A stretch of 64,000 nt of DNA from Simiduia curdlanivorans (GTDB taxonomy: Bacteria; Pseudomonadota; Gammaproteobacteria; Pseudomonadales; Cellvibrionaceae), in NCBI RefSeq assembly GCF_030409605.1, contig NZ_JAUFQG010000006.1, positions 1,116,001 to 1,180,000 on the forward strand, in the 5' to 3' direction. Of the stretch, positions 42,453 to 52,211 are shown piece after piece; position 1 is the stretch's first letter, and each line of letters starts with the position of its first letter. Made by a program: the position numbers and the translations under genes. The notes under the pieces were generated by a model. That model saw nothing but the letters and a program-made list of their open reading frames with translations, searched no databases and was not told the DNA's origin.

Positions 42453-42845
42453 CTACTGTTCGATATCGTCGTCGACATGCTTAGACTTATCATCAGCCAC
42501 CGCACGCTCGATCAAATTGGCGAGCTGATTGCCTCGCACAGTGGTGGTATCGTAGACAAACTGCAAACGCGGCGTGGTGCGCAAATCTAAATCTTTGGCC
42601 ACCAGTGTGCGCAGAAAGCCCGAGGCTTTATTAAGTACGGCTAACGCCGCCTTACATTCCTCATCGGTTTCACGCCCAACAAAGGTGACAAAAATTTTGG
42701 CGTAGGCAAAGTCGCGGGTCACGGTGACGTCGTTGACGTTCACCATGCCTATGCGCGGGTCGCGGATTTCCTGCTGGATAAATTGCGAAATTGATCGCTG
42801 CAGTGCATCGCCGACCCGGTCGGTACGTTTAAATTCACGTGCCAT
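42453..42845 (-). CDS. rbfA: Ribosome-binding factor A
   Basis: 130 aa KH-fold protein needed for 16S rRNA 5' end maturation and cold adaptation. Typical features: REFKRTDRVGDALQRSISQF at the N-terminus, DPRIGMVNVNDVTVTRDFAYA, and the LRTTPRLQFVYDTT block. It sits between infB and truB. Confidence 0.97.
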   Translation of the reverse strand: MAREFKRTDRVGDALQRSISQFIQQEIRDPRIGMVNVNDVTVTRDFAYAKIFVTFVGRETDEECKAALAVLNKASGFLRTLVAKDLDLRTTPRLQFVYDTTTVRGNQLANLIERAVADDKSKHVDDDIEQ

Positions 42846-42872
42846 AAAATATCTACTCGCTAGAAGAGCTCC

Positions 42873-45560
42873 TTAGAGCTCTCTTGCAACCTCTTTGACG
42901 TCGAACACTTCGATCTGGTCACCGACCTTCACGTCGTAGTTCTTAACACCGATACCACACTCGGTACCGTTGCGAACTTCTTTAACGTCGTCTTTAAAGC
43001 GACGCAGAGATTCCAATTCACCTTCGAAAATAACCACGTTGTCACGCAGTACACGAATCGGCTTATTACGGAAGACGGTACCCTCGGTTACCATACAGCC
43101 AGCAACCTGACCGAACTTAGGCGAGCGGAACACTTCGCGTACATCGGCAATACCAACAATTTCTTCGATGCGCTCTGGCGACAACATACCCGCCAAGGCT
43201 GAACGAACTTCATCTAACAATTGGTAAATGATGCTGTAGTAACGAATCTCAACACCTTCGCCTTCGGCTAAACGGCGAGTGGTTGCATCGGCACGAACGT
43301 TAAAACCAATTACGATGGCGCCAGTGGCCATGGCCAAGTTAACGTCGCTCTCGGTAATTCCACCGACACCAGAAGACACAACATTCACTTCAACTTCTTC
43401 GTTGCCGATATCGGCAAGTGAACTCAAAATGGCTTCCAATGAACCGCGTACGTCTGCCTTGGCAACCACAGAGAGAACTTTCTTCTCTTCTGCGCCCATG
43501 TTGGCAAACATATTTTCGAGCTTAGCGGCCTGCTGACGCATCAGCTTTTCGCTACGCTCTTTTTCGGCACGGTGTTCGGCAACTTCACGGGCTTTACGCT
43601 CGTCCGGCACAACCGCGAAATCATCGCCAGCGCCCGGTGCATTGTTAAGACCTAAAATTTCAACCGGCGTAGACGGACCCGCTTCAGTAACTTGCTGGCC
43701 TTGCTCGTTGGTCATGGCGCGAACGCGACCGTAAGACTGGCCGGCGAGCAGCATGTCGCCACGCTTCAAGGTACCCTGCTGAACCAAGACGGTTGCAATG
43801 GCACCGCGGCCTTTATCAACGCGCGATTCAACCACGACACCTTTAGCCGGAACGTCGATCGGAGCCAACAGCTCTAACATTTCTGCCTGCAGAGAAATTG
43901 CCTCTAGCAATGCTTCAACGCCGTCACCGGTATGCGCCGACACTTCGATAAACTGTGTGTCGCCACCCCAATCTTCTGGAATAACTTCGTGCTGAACCAA
44001 TTCGTTTTTAACGCGATCGGGATCGGCGGATTCTTTATCGCACTTGTTGATAGCAACAACAATTGGAACGCCTGCAGCCTTTGAATGCTGAACCGCTTCA
44101 ATGGTTTGCGGCATAACGCCATCGTCGGCTGCAACCACGAGAATAACCACGTCAGTTGCCTGAGCACCACGAGCACGCATGGCGGTAAACGCAGCGTGAC
44201 CTGGGGTATCCAAGAAGGTAATCTCACCCTTCGCTGTGCTTACACGGTAGGCGCCAATGTGCTGGGTAATACCACCGGCTTCACCGGCTGCAACCTTGGC
44301 TTTACGGATGTAATCGAGCAGCGATGTTTTACCGTGGTCAACGTGACCCATAACGGTAACAACCGGTGCACGGCTAACCATTTCACCATCGTGAGAGATA
44401 GACAGCTCCAACGCTTCTTCAAGCTCGTTGCCGCTCTTCAAGCGATAAGCGTGACCCAGCTCTTCAACAATCAACTGCGAAGTTTCCTGATCAAGCGGAT
44501 CGTTCAAGGTAGCCATAACGCCCATCTTCATCATACGCTTGATGAGTTCGTTGGCCTTGATGTTCATTTTTGCAGCCAACTCACCTACGGTAATAAGCTG
44601 TGGCAGTTCAATTTCTAGCACTTGTTTCGCCGTCGGCTTCTTAAAACCGTGTTTGTTATTTAGCTTCAAAGAGCCGCGGGCGCGACGTGTTTTGTTGAGC
44701 TCGTCGTCGAGTTCATCCAAGCGCTTAAGGTCGATACGAGCACCTTTTTTCGGTGCCGCTGGCGCCGTAGCTTTCTTGGCGGCGCGATGACCAGCCTTTT
44801 TGTTGTGACGGCCAGCTTCGTCGCCTTCGTCAGCTTCAGAGTGACGAGGCTTCTTAGGCGCATGACCATGCTTGCCCTTAGACTCCTCTTCTTTCTTAGC
44901 TTTAGCTTCAGCATCCGCGCGCTTTTGACGCAGCTCTTCTTCAGCTTTGCGTTTTTCTTCCGCTTCTTCTGATTTGCGACGCTCATCTTCTTCTTGCTTG
45001 CGACGACCTTCTAGCGCGGCAATACGACGCTCTTCCATGTCATCAACACGGGTGCTCGCTACTTTAGGCGCAGCAGGCGCAGCTTCTTCCGCCGCAGGTA
45101 CAGCTACTTTAGCTTTTGCAGCTTGCTCGGCAGCCTTGGCGGCTTCCTCAGCAGCTTTCGCCTCGGCGGCCGCTTTGGCTTTCGCTTCGGCTTCAGCTGC
45201 GACCTTAGCCGCTAGTTCCGCTTCATCGGAAACGTGAGTATCAACTTCTTCAACATCAGAAGGGTCTCGTTTCACGTAGGTGCGCTTTTTACGCACTTCC
45301 ACGTTGACAGTTTTGCGTGAAGCGCCCGACCCGGTCTTTAACGTGGTTGTGGTTTTGCGCTTTAAGGTAATTTTGCGCGGTTCCGCCACTTCTTCGCCAT
45401 GACTCGTCTTTAAAAAACGCAGCAACGTTTGTTTCTCATCATCAGAAACGGATTCGTCTGCTTTCTTGTGCTTCAAACCAGCTTCCTGCATCTGCTTTAA
45501 CAGACGCTCAACGGGAGCACCGACTGATTCGGCGAGTTCGCTTACAGTTACTTCAGCCAT
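42873..45560 (-). CDS. infB: Translation initiation factor IF-2
   Basis: 895 aa. GTPase that places fMet-tRNA on the 30S subunit. N-terminal IF2_N helices (VTVSELAESVGAPVERLLKQ) lead into a long Ala/Lys/Glu-rich linker (about 120-290), then a second IF2_N module. The G domain has G1 MGHVDHGKTS, G3 DTPGHAAF and G4 NKCDKE. Domains II-IV follow and end IEVFDVKEVAREL. An internal shorter form, as in E. coli, is possible but was not examined. Confidence 0.98.
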   Translation of the reverse strand: MAEVTVSELAESVGAPVERLLKQMQEAGLKHKKADESVSDDEKQTLLRFLKTSHGEEVAEPRKITLKRKTTTTLKTGSGASRKTVNVEVRKKRTYVKRDPSDVEEVDTHVSDEAELAAKVAAEAEAKAKAAAEAKAAEEAAKAAEQAAKAKVAVPAAEEAAPAAPKVASTRVDDMEERRIAALEGRRKQEEDERRKSEEAEEKRKAEEELRQKRADAEAKAKKEEESKGKHGHAPKKPRHSEADEGDEAGRHNKKAGHRAAKKATAPAAPKKGARIDLKRLDELDDELNKTRRARGSLKLNNKHGFKKPTAKQVLEIELPQLITVGELAAKMNIKANELIKRMMKMGVMATLNDPLDQETSQLIVEELGHAYRLKSGNELEEALELSISHDGEMVSRAPVVTVMGHVDHGKTSLLDYIRKAKVAAGEAGGITQHIGAYRVSTAKGEITFLDTPGHAAFTAMRARGAQATDVVILVVAADDGVMPQTIEAVQHSKAAGVPIVVAINKCDKESADPDRVKNELVQHEVIPEDWGGDTQFIEVSAHTGDGVEALLEAISLQAEMLELLAPIDVPAKGVVVESRVDKGRGAIATVLVQQGTLKRGDMLLAGQSYGRVRAMTNEQGQQVTEAGPSTPVEILGLNNAPGAGDDFAVVPDERKAREVAEHRAEKERSEKLMRQQAAKLENMFANMGAEEKKVLSVVAKADVRGSLEAILSSLADIGNEEVEVNVVSSGVGGITESDVNLAMATGAIVIGFNVRADATTRRLAEGEGVEIRYYSIIYQLLDEVRSALAGMLSPERIEEIVGIADVREVFRSPKFGQVAGCMVTEGTVFRNKPIRVLRDNVVIFEGELESLRRFKDDVKEVRNGTECGIGVKNYDVKVGDQIEVFDVKEVAREL

Positions 45561-45575
45561 TCTCTTTCCTCGGTT

Positions 45576-47084
45576 TTATTGCTCGCCTGCGCTGTCTGAC
45601 TCATCAGCAAACCAGGGTTCACGTGCTTTCATAATCAACGCGGCAGCGCGCTCTTCATCCATACCTTCGATATCAAGCAAGTCATCCACGGCTTGCTCTG
45701 CTAGATCTTCCATGGTGATAACACCAGTGGCAGCCAGCAAATAAGCGAGATGTTTATCCATGCCTTCCATGTTTAACAAATCTTCGGCAGGCTCAGTATC
45801 AAGCTTTTCTTCAGTGGCCAAGGCTTGTGTCAACAATGCATCTTTTGCGCGCGCACGTAGTTCTTCAGCGATGGCCTCATCGAAGCCTTCAATCGCTAAC
45901 ATTTCTTCCAACGGTACATAGGCCACTTCTTCAAGTGTGGTGAAGCCCTCTTCAACCAGAACCTCTGCCACTTCTTGATCGACATCCAGTGCCGCCATGA
46001 AGTTTTCCACAAAGCTGCCAGATTCTTGCTGCTGCTTAGAGCTCCAATCTTCTTCGCTCATGACGTTGATAGTCCAGCCGGTAAGCTCGGAAGCCAAGCG
46101 TACGTTTTGACCGCCGCGACCAATGGCCTGCGCCAAATTATCATCGGCTACAGCAACATCCATGGAGCCGGCATCTTCATCAACAACGATGGATTCAATT
46201 TCAGCGGGCGACATGGCGTTGATAACAAATTGCGCTGGGTTATCGTCCCACAACACAATATCAACGCGCTCGTTACCTAATTCGTTAGATACCGCTTGCA
46301 CACGCGAACCACGCATACCAACACAGGCGCCAACGGGATCAATGCGACCATCGTTAGTTTTCACGGCAATTTTCGCACGTGAACCTGGGTCGCGCGCGGC
46401 GCCTTTAATTTCAATAACTTCTTCGGATATTTCTGGCACTTCAATCTTAAACAGCTCTACCAACATTTCTGGGCAAGAGCGGCTCAAATAAAGCTGAGGG
46501 CCACGTGCATCTGGACGCACATCCAACAACAAGGAACGCACGCGGTCGTTCATTCTAAAAACTTCGCGGCCAACTAGCTGGTCGCGCGGCAACAAGCCTT
46601 CGGCGTTATTACCCAGATCGACGATCACCGCATCGCGCGTCACTTTCTTAACGGTACCGTTAATAAGCTCACCAATGCGATCGCGATATTCTTCAACAAT
46701 TTGAGCGCGCTCGGCTTCGCGCACTTTCTGCACGATAACCTGCTTAGCCGTTTGCGCAGCAATGCGACCAAAGCCAACGTTCTCTACTGTTTCTTCAAAC
46801 ACATCGCCGGCTTTCAGAGTTGGGTCTTTTTCAGCCGCTTCTTCTAGAGTGAACTGGGTTCCAAGCTCAGCCAGAACATCATCGGCAACCACCAGCCAAC
46901 GACGAAATGTTTCATAGCTACCATCTTTGCGATTAATCACAACACGAATGTCAGATTCTTCTTCATAGCGCTTTTTCGTGGCAGTAGCCAAAGCGATTTC
47001 TATGGCTTCAAAGATTACATCCCGATCGACGCCCTTTTCATTAGATACCGCTTCGGCGACCAGTAAAATCTCTTTGTTCATCAT
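45576..47084 (-). CDS. nusA: Transcription termination/antitermination factor NusA
   Basis: 502 aa. N-terminal RNA polymerase-binding domain (EILLVAEAVSNEKGVDRDVI), S1 domain (INGTVKKVTRDAVIVDLG), two KH domains (VGACVGMRGSRVQAVSNELG; IGRGGQNVRLASELTGW). Two C-terminal acidic repeats (LVEEGFTTLEEVAYVPLEEM; LAATGVITMEDLAEQAVDDL) follow, as in E. coli-type NusA. It begins with two Met codons; the exact first one is uncertain. infB follows 15 bp later. Confidence 0.98.
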   Translation of the reverse strand: MMNKEILLVAEAVSNEKGVDRDVIFEAIEIALATATKKRYEEESDIRVVINRKDGSYETFRRWLVVADDVLAELGTQFTLEEAAEKDPTLKAGDVFEETVENVGFGRIAAQTAKQVIVQKVREAERAQIVEEYRDRIGELINGTVKKVTRDAVIVDLGNNAEGLLPRDQLVGREVFRMNDRVRSLLLDVRPDARGPQLYLSRSCPEMLVELFKIEVPEISEEVIEIKGAARDPGSRAKIAVKTNDGRIDPVGACVGMRGSRVQAVSNELGNERVDIVLWDDNPAQFVINAMSPAEIESIVVDEDAGSMDVAVADDNLAQAIGRGGQNVRLASELTGWTINVMSEEDWSSKQQQESGSFVENFMAALDVDQEVAEVLVEEGFTTLEEVAYVPLEEMLAIEGFDEAIAEELRARAKDALLTQALATEEKLDTEPAEDLLNMEGMDKHLAYLLAATGVITMEDLAEQAVDDLLDIEGMDEERAAALIMKAREPWFADESDSAGEQ

Positions 47085-47118
47085 GGGTTAGCCTCTTAAA
47101 TTCCACCTAATCGCTGCA

Positions 47119-47574
47119 TTAAAATTGCGCGACGATGTTAGCCTTATCAATCGAATCAATTGTAAATAGATACTCTTCGTTATCTACACGCACAATAACT
47201 TCATCGGCTTCTACCCCGGCAATAACACCGGTAAATCTGCGACGCCCTTGAAATGGCACGCGCAAACGCAGCTCTACTTTTTCACCGGTAAAACGCTGGT
47301 AGTGATCCAATGTATACAGCGGGCGATCCACGCCGGGCGAGGACACTTCTAAGGTGTACTCTCCAGTAATGGGATCTTCAACGTCCATTACCGCACTCAC
47401 CTGACGACTCACTTTTTCGCAGTCTTCAAGTTGCACGCCGTCTTCGCGCTCAATAAAAATACGCAGTGTGGTATGGCGACCTTGTGACAGGTATTCAATA
47501 CCCCACAATTCGCAGTCTAATGCTTCGACAACAGGCGCAATGAGCGCCTGTATAGTTTCTTGCTTGGTAGCCAT
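47119..47574 (-). CDS. rimP: Ribosome maturation factor RimP
   Basis: 151 aa, needed for early 30S assembly. Characteristic blocks: LDCELWGIEYLSQGRHTTLR, DCEKVSRQVSAVMDVEDPI and the signature YTLEVSSPGVDRPL. It is the first gene of the rimP-nusA-infB-rbfA-truB-rpsO operon. Confidence 0.97.
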   Translation of the reverse strand: MATKQETIQALIAPVVEALDCELWGIEYLSQGRHTTLRIFIEREDGVQLEDCEKVSRQVSAVMDVEDPITGEYTLEVSSPGVDRPLYTLDHYQRFTGEKVELRLRVPFQGRRRFTGVIAGVEADEVIVRVDNEEYLFTIDSIDKANIVAQF

Positions 47575-47601
47575 ATCGCCTTTCGTAATCTAAAAAAACA
47601 A

Positions 47602-47626
47602 ACAAAAAATGGGCACTAAGCCCATT
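47602..47626 (-). terminator. Terminator or attenuator upstream of rimP
   Basis: On the minus strand, AATGGGC/GCCCATT with a five-base loop (TTAGT) is followed by TTTTTTGTTTG. It lies only about 30 bp before the rimP start, so it could reduce read-through from the tRNA gene or act as a leader attenuator. Confidence 0.7.
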
Positions 47627-47703
47627 CTTATTATCGCCGCCCGAAGGGCAGCTATTCTTTGCGCAGATGAGCTAAATCTACTTAGCCCAGGCAAACCGCA
47701 CAT

Positions 47704-47726
47704 ACAAAAAAACCCCATTTAGGGGC
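47704..47726 (-). terminator. Terminator of the initiator tRNA gene
   Basis: On the minus strand, GCCCCTAAATGGGG followed by a run of seven T. Short stem but strong U-tract, about 130 bp after the tRNA 3' end. Confidence 0.7.
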
Positions 47727-47856
47727 TTCTCGGCACGCCGTAAGGCGCAGTTCGATAGCCAAAAGCCGATTCTGGTAATTCGGCCTTCGCCCGGCATTGC
47801 CGGCCATTTGTAGCACACTATAACCCAGTGACACTACGGGTACCAAACTTCAAAAT

Positions 47857-47933
<77 letters not shown>

Positions 47934-48462
47934 TCAACAACTTGATTCCGCGTGACCGCTCAACCAAGGCCGCGAATTATAGGGACGCACCTATAGTCGG
48001 TCAAGGGGTATTTGAGTTTATTTTATAAAAACAGATACTTAGCGTAGTTTTCCAGCTTTATGGTCGAAATAGCAGCGCAAAGGGGGGCTGCAAGACGGGC
48101 CGCAAGAGAGATGGCTGGAAGCTGCAAGACGGAGGGCCGCCCCCTGCAAGCTGCAAGCTACAAGCTACAAGCTACAAGCTACAAGCTACAAGCTACAAGC
48201 TACAAGCTACAAGCTACAAGCTACAAGCTACAAGCTACAAGCTACAAGCTACAAGCTACAAGCAATTATGCTTGCGCTTAGATATTTATACCCGCAAGAA
48301 CTATTTTTGTTTTTGCTTTTGCTTGAGGCTTGAAGCTTGCAGCTTGCAGCTTTTTTTACCCCACTCATTTGCCCGGAGCAAATGAGGACCGCAACGCGGC
48401 CCGAAGGGTGGCGCGCAGGACGCGCGCTATCCACCCGGATGTAATCCGGCCTAACAAAAAGC
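47934..48462. repeat. Intergenic CAAGCTA heptamer array and diverged 29-bp module
   Basis: Bases 48111-48150 hold a GC-rich module (GCAAGACGGAGGGCCGCCCC) that is the reverse complement of the 29-bp unit core at 38.1 kb. It is followed by roughly 16 tandem CAAGCTA heptamers up to 48263. A short inverted continuation with GCTTGCAGCTTGCAGC lies at 48335-48350. Bases 48360-48450 are GC-rich (GGACCGCAACGCGGCCCGAA and similar) with no gene. The promoter of the tRNA-fMet gene should lie at its left edge. Confidence 0.9.
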
Positions 48463-48489
48463 AAAAACCCGCGTAAACGCGGGTTTTTT
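48463..48489. terminator. Bidirectional intrinsic terminator after tRNA-Leu
   Basis: AAAAACCCGCG / CGCGGGTTTTTT with a TAAA loop, a perfect stem with U-tracts on both strands, directly 3' of the tRNA-Leu gene (minus strand). Confidence 0.9.
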
Positions 48490-48494
48490 CGTAT

Positions 48495-48579
48495 TGGTGC
48501 CCAAGGCCGGATTTGAACCGGCACGACTTGCGTCACTACCCCCTCAAGATAGCGTGTCTACCAATTTCACCACTTGGGC
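48495..48579 (-). tRNA. tRNA-Leu (GAG)
   Basis: 85-nt class II tRNA with encoded CCA. Acceptor GCCCAAG/CTTGGGC, anticodon loop TTGAGGG (GAG), long variable arm, T arm GCCGGTTCAAATCCGGC. It lies just after secG, the usual location in gammaproteobacteria; the tRNA probably shares the secG transcript. Confidence 0.97.
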
Positions 48580-48602
48580 TAAAACTCTAAGACTAAAGCT
48601 CC

Positions 48603-48956
48603 TTATTGCTCTGGAACTTCAGGTACATCAGAAGGTGCGTCATCAACCACGGGAACTTCTGCGCCCAAATCGGGTGACACTTGCTCAACTACCGCAGGAA
48701 TTCCCACGTTAGCCTGAACTTCAGCCTTATTTTTAGCAACGATCGCCAAACCAAAGCTGGTAACAAAAAAGATCAAAGAGAAAATACCGGTTGCACGGGA
48801 GAAAAAGTTACCCGTGCCCTTGCTGCCAAATACCGTTTGCGCAGCACCGCCGCCGAAGGACGCGCCAGCCTCTGCACCTTTACCCTGCTGTAGCAGAATG
48901 AGACCAATGATGGCCAATGCAGCCAACACGTGTACGATAATAATCAACTGTTCCAT
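48603..48956 (-). CDS. secG: Preprotein translocase subunit SecG
   Basis: 117 aa. Two TM helices (IIIVHVLAALAIIGLILLQ and IFSLIFFVTSFGLAIVA) bracket the conserved GKGAEAGASFGGGAAQTVFG. The tail is acidic and Pro/Val-rich. It is part of the SecYEG channel. Confidence 0.96.
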   Translation of the reverse strand: MEQLIIIVHVLAALAIIGLILLQQGKGAEAGASFGGGAAQTVFGSKGTGNFFSRATGIFSLIFFVTSFGLAIVAKNKAEVQANVGIPAVVEQVSPDLGAEVPVVDDAPSDVPEVPEQ

Positions 48957-48991
48957 AACGGTCTCTTACTTATTCACCACAGCAAAGCTAA

Positions 48992-49735
48992 TTAAAAAGC
49001 GGCCTGGCAAATTTGAAAAAATTCTTCCGCATGTAATGCGGCTCCACCCACAAGGGCTCCATCTATATCCGCTTGCGCGAACAACTCTTCGGCATTAGAC
49101 GCTTTTACGCTGCCACCATAGAGCAATCTAACCACAGCACCCTGCTCACCTAGGCGCGCCCGAATAAAATGGTGCACCGCTTGGGCTTGCTCAGGGCTCG
49201 CTGTCTTACCTGTACCTATTGCCCAAACCGGCTCATAGGCAATAACAATATTCTTTAGCTGGGCAGGTTCCAGTACATTCAGTACCGCGTCCAGCTGCGA
49301 CCCTATTACCGCCAAGGTCTCGTCTGACTCGCGCTGCGCCAGCGATTCACCAACACAAATTACGGGGGTCAAACCTATGGCCAAGCAAGCCAAGGCTTTA
49401 GCCGCAACTTGCTGATCTGATTCACCATGATAAGCACGGCGTTCAGAGTGACCAACAATGGCGTATTGGCAACCAATATCCACCAACATTGCACCCGATA
49501 ACTCACCGGTAAAGGCACCAGCATCAACATGCGCACTGACGTCTTGCGCCGCTAAAACCACCTTGCTGCTCGCCAGCAATGCCGCAACTTGGGGCAGGTA
49601 GACGGCCGGCGGTGCAAATGCAACCTCAAGCCCTTCAACACTTTGCCACAGGCTCAAAAAGGTCGACACTAACTGCTCGTTAGCGGCTCTCGAGCCATTC
49701 ATCTTCCAGTTACCCATTACGAGCTGACGCCGCAT
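48992..49735 (-). CDS. tpiA: Triosephosphate isomerase
   Basis: 247 aa. It interconverts DHAP and glyceraldehyde 3-phosphate. MGNWKMNG (Asn, Lys), VGHSERR (catalytic His) and AYEPVWAIGTGKTAS (catalytic Glu and loop 6) are intact, with LLYGGSVKASNA as the phosphate site. It lies in the usual glmM-tpiA-secG order. Confidence 0.98.
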   Translation of the reverse strand: MRRQLVMGNWKMNGSRAANEQLVSTFLSLWQSVEGLEVAFAPPAVYLPQVAALLASSKVVLAAQDVSAHVDAGAFTGELSGAMLVDIGCQYAIVGHSERRAYHGESDQQVAAKALACLAIGLTPVICVGESLAQRESDETLAVIGSQLDAVLNVLEPAQLKNIVIAYEPVWAIGTGKTASPEQAQAVHHFIRARLGEQGAVVRLLYGGSVKASNAEELFAQADIDGALVGGAALHAEEFFQICQAAF

Positions 49736-49893
49736 AAAACCGTCCCGTACTGCTGTCCGATGTATTTTAGCGCGCTTATCGGGAGGCTTAAAAAGACCCT
49801 CGATTCAGCGGGCGCCAATGGTAGCGAAGTCGCCGCTCAAGTACAACGGCTTTTCGCCTTACATTTCAATCTCTTGCCAAGTTTAATTGGCAA

Positions 49894-51234
49894 CTAAGCG
49901 CCAATTTCTTCCTGCACCAGCGCCGCCAGCTCAGTGGCTAACTTCTTGACGAGCGCGGCGTCGTCGCCCTCAATCATAACGCGAACCACTGGCTCGGTGC
50001 CGGAAGGCCTGAGCAGCACCCGCCCCTTTCCGGCCAAGGTCGACTCAACCTCCTGCACAGCGGTTTTAATTCGCACATTGCTGGCCAGCAACGACTTATC
50101 CTTCAAGCGCACGTTAATCATGGTTTGCGGGCATTTTGTCATGGCCGACTTAAGCTCGTGCAAGCCCTTGCCGGTGGACACCATCGCCAATAGCACCTGC
50201 AGCGCGGCTACAATCCCGTCGCCGGTGGTGGTCAAATCACCGCAGATAATATGGCCGGAGGATTCGCCACCGAGATCCCAGCCGTGTTTACGCATTGCCT
50301 CTATCACGTAGCGATCACCGACATCGGCACGGATTAGCTTGATACCAAGGTCTTTTAGACCCAGCTCAAAACCAAAGTTGCTCATCAAGGTACCGACCAC
50401 ACCGGGGCAGTCTTTGCCTTGCTCTAAGCGATGGGCGGCTATGATAAATAGTATTTCATCGCCATCGATGATCTGACCGCGATGATCAACAAAACACACG
50501 CGATCGCCATCACCATCGAAGGCAACACCCAAATCGGCGCCCAACTCCATCACCTTCTCACGCAACACATCGGGCTTGGTGGAGCCACAGGCGCGGTTGA
50601 TGTTGGTGCCATTGGGGTCATTGGCAATGGGCACGACTTTGGCACCCAGCTCTCTAAACACATCGGGCGCAACATGGTAAGTGGCGCCATTGGCGCAGTC
50701 GACCACAATGGTTAAGCCTTGGAGGCTAAAGCCCCAGGGCAAGGTACCCTTACAGAATTCGATGTAGCGACCGGCGGCGTCAGCGATGCGACGCGCCTTG
50801 CCAAGCCGCTCCGAGGTAGTCATGGGCACGTCTAGCATCTGCTCAATTTTTAATTCGACGCTATCGGGCAACTTAGTGCCGGCGCCACTGAAGAACTTAA
50901 TGCCGTTATCGCCAAAGGGATTGTGCGAGGCACTGATGACGATACCCGCTTGCGCCTGAAAGGTGCGAGTCAAATAGGCGATGGCAGGCGTTGGCATAGG
51001 CCCCAACAAACCCACATCCACACCGGCATTAATCAGGCCGGCCTGCAATGCAGACTCAAACATATAGCCGCTGATGCGCGTGTCCTTACCGATTAAAATC
51101 TGCTTGGGGCCATCGAAGCGCTCACCCAACACATGGCCCGCGGCCCAACCCAGCTTAAGCATAAAATCCGGGGTAATGGGGTATTCACCGACAGCGCCAC
51201 GAATGCCATCGGTACCAAAATATTTGCGTGTCAT
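49894..51234 (-). CDS. glmM: Phosphoglucosamine mutase
   Basis: 446 aa. It converts glucosamine 6-phosphate to the 1-phosphate for UDP-GlcNAc synthesis. The phosphoserine loop is GIVISASHNPFGDNGIKFFS, the Mg2+ loop VAFDGDGDRVCFVD, the sugar loop GGESSGHIIC and the phosphate site RPSGTEPVVRVM. It lies about 100 bp after folP. Confidence 0.98.
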   Translation of the reverse strand: MTRKYFGTDGIRGAVGEYPITPDFMLKLGWAAGHVLGERFDGPKQILIGKDTRISGYMFESALQAGLINAGVDVGLLGPMPTPAIAYLTRTFQAQAGIVISASHNPFGDNGIKFFSGAGTKLPDSVELKIEQMLDVPMTTSERLGKARRIADAAGRYIEFCKGTLPWGFSLQGLTIVVDCANGATYHVAPDVFRELGAKVVPIANDPNGTNINRACGSTKPDVLREKVMELGADLGVAFDGDGDRVCFVDHRGQIIDGDEILFIIAAHRLEQGKDCPGVVGTLMSNFGFELGLKDLGIKLIRADVGDRYVIEAMRKHGWDLGGESSGHIICGDLTTTGDGIVAALQVLLAMVSTGKGLHELKSAMTKCPQTMINVRLKDKSLLASNVRIKTAVQEVESTLAGKGRVLLRPSGTEPVVRVMIEGDDAALVKKLATELAALVQEEIGA

Positions 51235-51335
51235 AGGGAGAAAACCTCAATCAGCGTCCATGCGGTTAAGCGCAGCCTAACCAAATTCAAATTCACGGCA
51301 TTTTAAACCAGTTTAGGCGGGCAGCGGTAACAATC

Positions 51336-52178
51336 TCAGTGCGAGCGCACCGCGTCGAGCACGCGCAATACGTCGGCAGTTTCCGCCACATCGTGCACGC
51401 GCAGGATCGACGCCCCAGACTGCGCCGCCAGCAAGGCCAAAGCCAAACTGCCAGGAAGACGCTGCTCAATACCGCGTTGGCAGATATCACCAACCATGGA
51501 TTTACGGGACACACCCACCAGCACCAAGCTGTCTTTCGCGAATTCCGGCAGCGCTCTAAACAAGTCGATGTTATGCGCCAAGGTTTTACCGAAGCCAAAA
51601 CCCGGATCGAGGATTAATTGATCGCGCGCAATGCCGGCCGCCGTGCATGCCTGAATACGCTGAGCTAAAAATGCCCGCACGTCGCTCACCACATCGCCAT
51701 ACTGAGGCCCATGCTGCATCACCTTTGGCTCGCCCCGCATATGCATCAAACACACCGGCAAACCCGTGGCCGCTGCGGCCTCGAGCGCACCTGGGCGCTG
51801 CAGCGCCCTCACATCATTAATTAATCCCGCACCAGCGGCGGCCGCAGCGGTCATGACGCTGGCCGTGCTGGTATCGACGGAAATCACCGTATCAAAGCGA
51901 GTGGCAATGGCCTGCACCACCGGCAACACGCGATCCATCTCCTGCTGCACACCGACCGATTCCGCCCCTGGGCGGGTCGACTCGCCGCCGATATCGAGCA
52001 TGTTGGCGCCATCGGCAAGCATTTGCTCGGCGACCTGTAAGACTTTATCGAGATCTAGTTCACCGGCAAAAAAGCGCCCGCCATCACTGAAAGAGTCGGG
52101 CGTAATATTGAGAATACCCATGATCTGAGGCCGATTCAGATCGAGGCTTTTTTGCCCGAAGGCGACTAACTTACTCAT
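51336..52178 (-). CDS. folP: Dihydropteroate synthase
   Basis: 280 aa from MSKLVAFGQKSLDLNRPQIM. The frame is open 19 codons further upstream, but those codons run into the end of the adjacent IS element and are not native. It joins p-aminobenzoate to the pterin pyrophosphate made by FolK. Motifs: MGILNITPDSFSDGG, DIGGESTRPGA, LINDVRAL and DPGFGFGKT. The IS element lies 44 bp upstream, so expression from the ftsH promoter may be altered. Confidence 0.97.
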   Translation of the reverse strand: MSKLVAFGQKSLDLNRPQIMGILNITPDSFSDGGRFFAGELDLDKVLQVAEQMLADGANMLDIGGESTRPGAESVGVQQEMDRVLPVVQAIATRFDTVISVDTSTASVMTAAAAAGAGLINDVRALQRPGALEAAAATGLPVCLMHMRGEPKVMQHGPQYGDVVSDVRAFLAQRIQACTAAGIARDQLILDPGFGFGKTLAHNIDLFRALPEFAKDSLVLVGVSRKSMVGDICQRGIEQRLPGSLALALLAAQSGASILRVHDVAETADVLRVLDAVRSH

Positions 52179-52211
52179 AAAAACGTCTTTTAATTGATTA
52201 AAAAAAAAGAC

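Noticed and set aside
44085..44618. 177-codon plus-strand frame within infB
   Set aside because: Antisense to the conserved GTPase domain; no similarity to a known protein.
48126..48263. Iteron-type replication origin
   Set aside because: Heptamers are contiguous without AT-rich DUE, DnaA boxes or a rep gene, and the context is chromosomal.
48060..48281. 73-codon frame over the CAAGCTA array
   Set aside because: Pure repeat translation, no conserved sequence.
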